A DNA stretch of 17,540 nt from Verrucomicrobiota bacterium (lineage in GTDB: Bacteria; Verrucomicrobiota; Verrucomicrobiia; Verrucomicrobiales; Akkermansiaceae): the NCBI GenBank assembly GCA_009885905.1, contig VFJU01000477.1, forward strand, positions 1 to 17,540, read 5' to 3'. The notes below the pieces were generated by a model. The model ran no database searches. It saw only the letters and a list, made by a program, of their open reading frames with translations, and was not told the DNA's origin. How positions within the stretch are numbered: position 1 is the first letter of the stretch; every line of letters starts with the position of its first letter. The translations under genes and the position numbers were made by a program. This document shows positions 15,437-17,540 of this stretch, one piece after another.

Positions 15437-17540
15437 ATGCACGCCGAAACACCGAAACGATACGATTCCGCCTCCCAGCAAGCATTCCAGAGCGCTAAAT
15501 GGATCTGGATCGAAGGAGAGGCGGCTCCCAGAAACACTGTCGCAGAGTTCCATTGCCGTTTTCGCGCGCAAGGCCCCAAGCCGGGCGGGCGGCTCCTGAT
15601 CAGCGCGGATTCTCGCTACACCGTCTGGCTCAATGGCGAGCGCATCGGCTTTGGCCCGGCCCGCAATTTTCCAAAACACTACGAGTTTGATCTGCATGAC
15701 CTGACCGGACTCCTCCGTCGCGGGGAAAACCAACTCGCCATCCGCGTCCAGCATTGGGGAGAGGGCAACATTCAATCGTTCGTTTCACGGGCCGGCTTGA
15801 TTGCCGAAGTCGCGGATGAAGCGGGCCGCGTCTTGACCGCCACGAACTCATCCTGGCAGGCAAGGCTCTCGCCTTCGTTCCAGCGCATCACGCCCCGCGT
15901 CGCCTGCCAGATGCCCTTCGAGGAGCAGGTGACTGCGGAGGAAACCGACTGGCTCGATGCAAGATGTGGTCACTGGCCTGCCGCCGTCGAGATCGGCCCG
16001 GCCGGCTGCGAGCCATGGGGCGCGCTGGCTCCCCGCAGCATTCCCCACCTGACCGACGAGCCGTGGGAATGCGTTTCCCTGCGCGGGGCCGGCATCGCGA
16101 GCGATCCCGCGCTGGTGCTCTCCGTGCGCGCGGGGCCGTCGCTCGTTCCCGAGCAACTCTCGATGAATCTCACGGCCACCGACGGGATCTTCGCCACCGT
16201 TCTCCACGTCCCGCGTGCGGGCCGTTTGTGGATCAAGCATGCCTCGATGTATAGCGGGCCGGTTTCCTTCGTTCTCGATGGGGAGAAGCTTCCGTTTGAA
16301 CAGGACGAGTTCGACATGCTCGCCGCGCGCGAGATTTCCGCAGGCAAGCATCTGCTGTTGATGGATTGGAAGGGGCTGGCGCACGATTTGGACATCGGGC
16401 TGGCGCTGGGTGGCATCGCGGGTCTCAAGCAGGAGCGATTCGGGGGCTTCCAGAAGGCGGCGTGGATCATGACGACCAAGCCCGGCAAGAACCGGGCGAA
16501 ACTCCGGCGTTGCGAGGATCTCAATGCGTTGCTTGCCGGAGCATCCACCTGGCGGGCGGTGGCGGCCGATGCGGTTCCCGAGCGCGACGTTTATATGTCG
16601 ATGACCTGTCGCACGCTGGAAAACGGTGCTGCGCAAAAATCCACCACGCTGCCGTGGTCGGGCGAGCCGGTTTCCGGTGGCCGCCATCACCGCCTGATCC
16701 TCGATTTCGGAAGACACGCCAACGGCTTCATCGAACTTGAAATCGATGCCGGCAAGGGCACCCAAATTGATGCCGCAGGGGTGGAGGGCATCAACATGGG
16801 TCGGATCCAGTTCACGGAACTTAACAACAACACGTTTTCCTATGTCTGCCGCGAGGGCAAACAGACCTTCACTTCGCAGCTCGTGCGCGGCCTGCGTTAT
16901 CTGGTTGTCGATGTGCGGCCGCTGGGTCGGGCAGCAAGCATCGCCGCAGCCCGAGTGCGGGTGGCCACCTATCCGTGGCAGCCAAAAGGTTCGTTCCGCT
17001 GCTCCGATACACGGCTCAACCAGATTTACGAACTCTCCAGCCACACGCTGCGCATGAGTTCCATGGATACGTTCATCGATGCCACCTACGAGCACGCTTT
17101 GTGGGTCGGAGACATGGCCAGCATGATTCTTCAGGTCCACCATTACGTCCAGGGCGAGCGCTTGCTGCCGGAGCGCTGCCTGCGCCTCGCCGCCCAATCG
17201 CTGGAACGGATGCCACTGGTCAATTCACAGGTCCCGAGCGCCTGGGAAGACCGGCCGATTCCGAACTGGAGTTTTCTATGGGCGATGGGCGTGCGCGACC
17301 ATTTCCAATTCACCGGTGATCGCCGCTTCGCCCGCGAAATGCTCCCCGCCCTCGAACAACAGGCGGCGTTCATTCAAGAATCCCTTGATGCGGAAGGACT
17401 CTTCGCCATGCACGGTGAAGTCTGGCACTTCCTTGATTGGAACGGCTGCGAAAACGATCACCGCCACGCCGCCTCGCGCACCTATGCGCACGAGAACGCC
17501 CTCGCCATCGCCTCGCTCAAGGCCACCGCGGAAGTCGCCA
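15437..17540 (+). CDS. GH78-like alpha-L-rhamnosidase, 5' part
   Basis: The frame from ATG 15437 is open to the right edge (701 complete codons), so the C-terminus is missing. No signal peptide is visible, so it should be cytoplasmic. Residues about 20-130 form a carbohydrate-binding beta-sandwich (YTVWLNGERIGFGPAR) as in bacterial alpha-L-rhamnosidases. A second beta-domain region follows, with LILDFGRHANGFIELEI around 430. The (alpha/alpha)6 domain begins near RCSDTRLNQIYELS. The acidic block reads D548-ATY-E552-HALWVG-D559, which parallels the GH78 D...E...D set but is one residue shorter between the first two. D667-W-N corresponds to the 'DW' block. GH78 enzymes release terminal rhamnose from glycans or glycosides. 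The catalytic base expected further on is not in the window. GH78-like is well supported, rhamnose specificity less so. Confidence 0.82.
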   Translation, partial: MHAETPKRYDSASQQAFQSAKWIWIEGEAAPRNTVAEFHCRFRAQGPKPGGRLLISADSRYTVWLNGERIGFGPARNFPKHYEFDLHDLTGLLRRGENQLAIRVQHWGEGNIQSFVSRAGLIAEVADEAGRVLTATNSSWQARLSPSFQRITPRVACQMPFEEQVTAEETDWLDARCGHWPAAVEIGPAGCEPWGALAPRSIPHLTDEPWECVSLRGAGIASDPALVLSVRAGPSLVPEQLSMNLTATDGIFATVLHVPRAGRLWIKHASMYSGPVSFVLDGEKLPFEQDEFDMLAAREISAGKHLLLMDWKGLAHDLDIGLALGGIAGLKQERFGGFQKAAWIMTTKPGKNRAKLRRCEDLNALLAGASTWRAVAADAVPERDVYMSMTCRTLENGAAQKSTTLPWSGEPVSGGRHHRLILDFGRHANGFIELEIDAGKGTQIDAAGVEGINMGRIQFTELNNNTFSYVCREGKQTFTSQLVRGLRYLVVDVRPLGRAASIAAARVRVATYPWQPKGSFRCSDTRLNQIYELSSHTLRMSSMDTFIDATYEHALWVGDMASMILQVHHYVQGERLLPERCLRLAAQSLERMPLVNSQVPSAWEDRPIPNWSFLWAMGVRDHFQFTGDRRFAREMLPALEQQAAFIQESLDAEGLFAMHGEVWHFLDWNGCENDHRHAASRTYAHENALAIASLKATAEVA

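Noticed and set aside
15848..17197. 449-residue open frame on the minus strand
   Set aside because: It lies wholly opposite the GH78-like gene, whose frame shows clear domains and runs to the window edge. The antisense translation is low in recognisable motifs and looks like a shadow of GC-rich codons.

Overview
The window looks like part of a carbohydrate-utilisation region from a member of the Verrucomicrobiota. The strongest taxonomic clue is the large protein at 2176-5925. It carries the N-terminal block and C-terminal ending I associate with the 'Verru_Chthon cassette protein A' family, known from that phylum. The other genes fit: a sialate-O-acetylesterase-type esterase, several glycosidases, MFS sugar transporters and sugar-sensing repressors, with no SusC/SusD pair. 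Shine-Dalgarno sites are weak or absent at most starts.

Layout. (1) 1-1996: the 3' part of an SGNH/sialate O-acetylesterase-like gene, then a serine beta-lactamase-fold hydrolase, both on +. (2) 2176-6660: a giant pseudopilin-like protein followed by a small secreted beta-rich protein, probably one transcription unit. (3) 6666-10115: a GntR-type repressor with a sugar-binding domain, divergent from a fructokinase that overlaps a sugar-porter gene by 8 bases. A 14-base palindrome lies in the fructokinase promoter. (4) 10116-10419: about 300 bases with no convincing gene. (5) 10420-17540: a second sugar module. It holds a secreted GH5-like glycosidase (-) divergent from a GPH-type symporter (+), a GH130 phosphorylase (+), a LacI-family repressor (-) and, divergent from it, a GH78-like alpha-L-rhamnosidase (+) that runs off the right edge.

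How the genes may work together (inference). The GH5-like enzyme would cut a polysaccharide, possibly a beta-mannan, outside the cytoplasm. The GPH symporter would import oligosaccharides. GH130 would phosphorolyse beta-mannosides in the cytoplasm, and the GH78-like enzyme, which has no signal peptide, would remove rhamnose there. The LacI protein is the natural regulator. An 8-base word, TGTTGCGT (reverse complement ACGCAACA), occurs before the symporter/GH5 pair, before GH130 and before GH78, and I found no other copy in the window. The fructokinase/sugar-porter unit is a separate hexose module with its own GntR repressor.

The observations most worth following are the pseudopilin-like protein, whose sequence suggests a very large relative of the GspK tip pseudopilin standing without the rest of the usual cassette; the shared TGTTGCGT motif; and promoter-like elements placed so close to start codons that leaderless transcription is possible.
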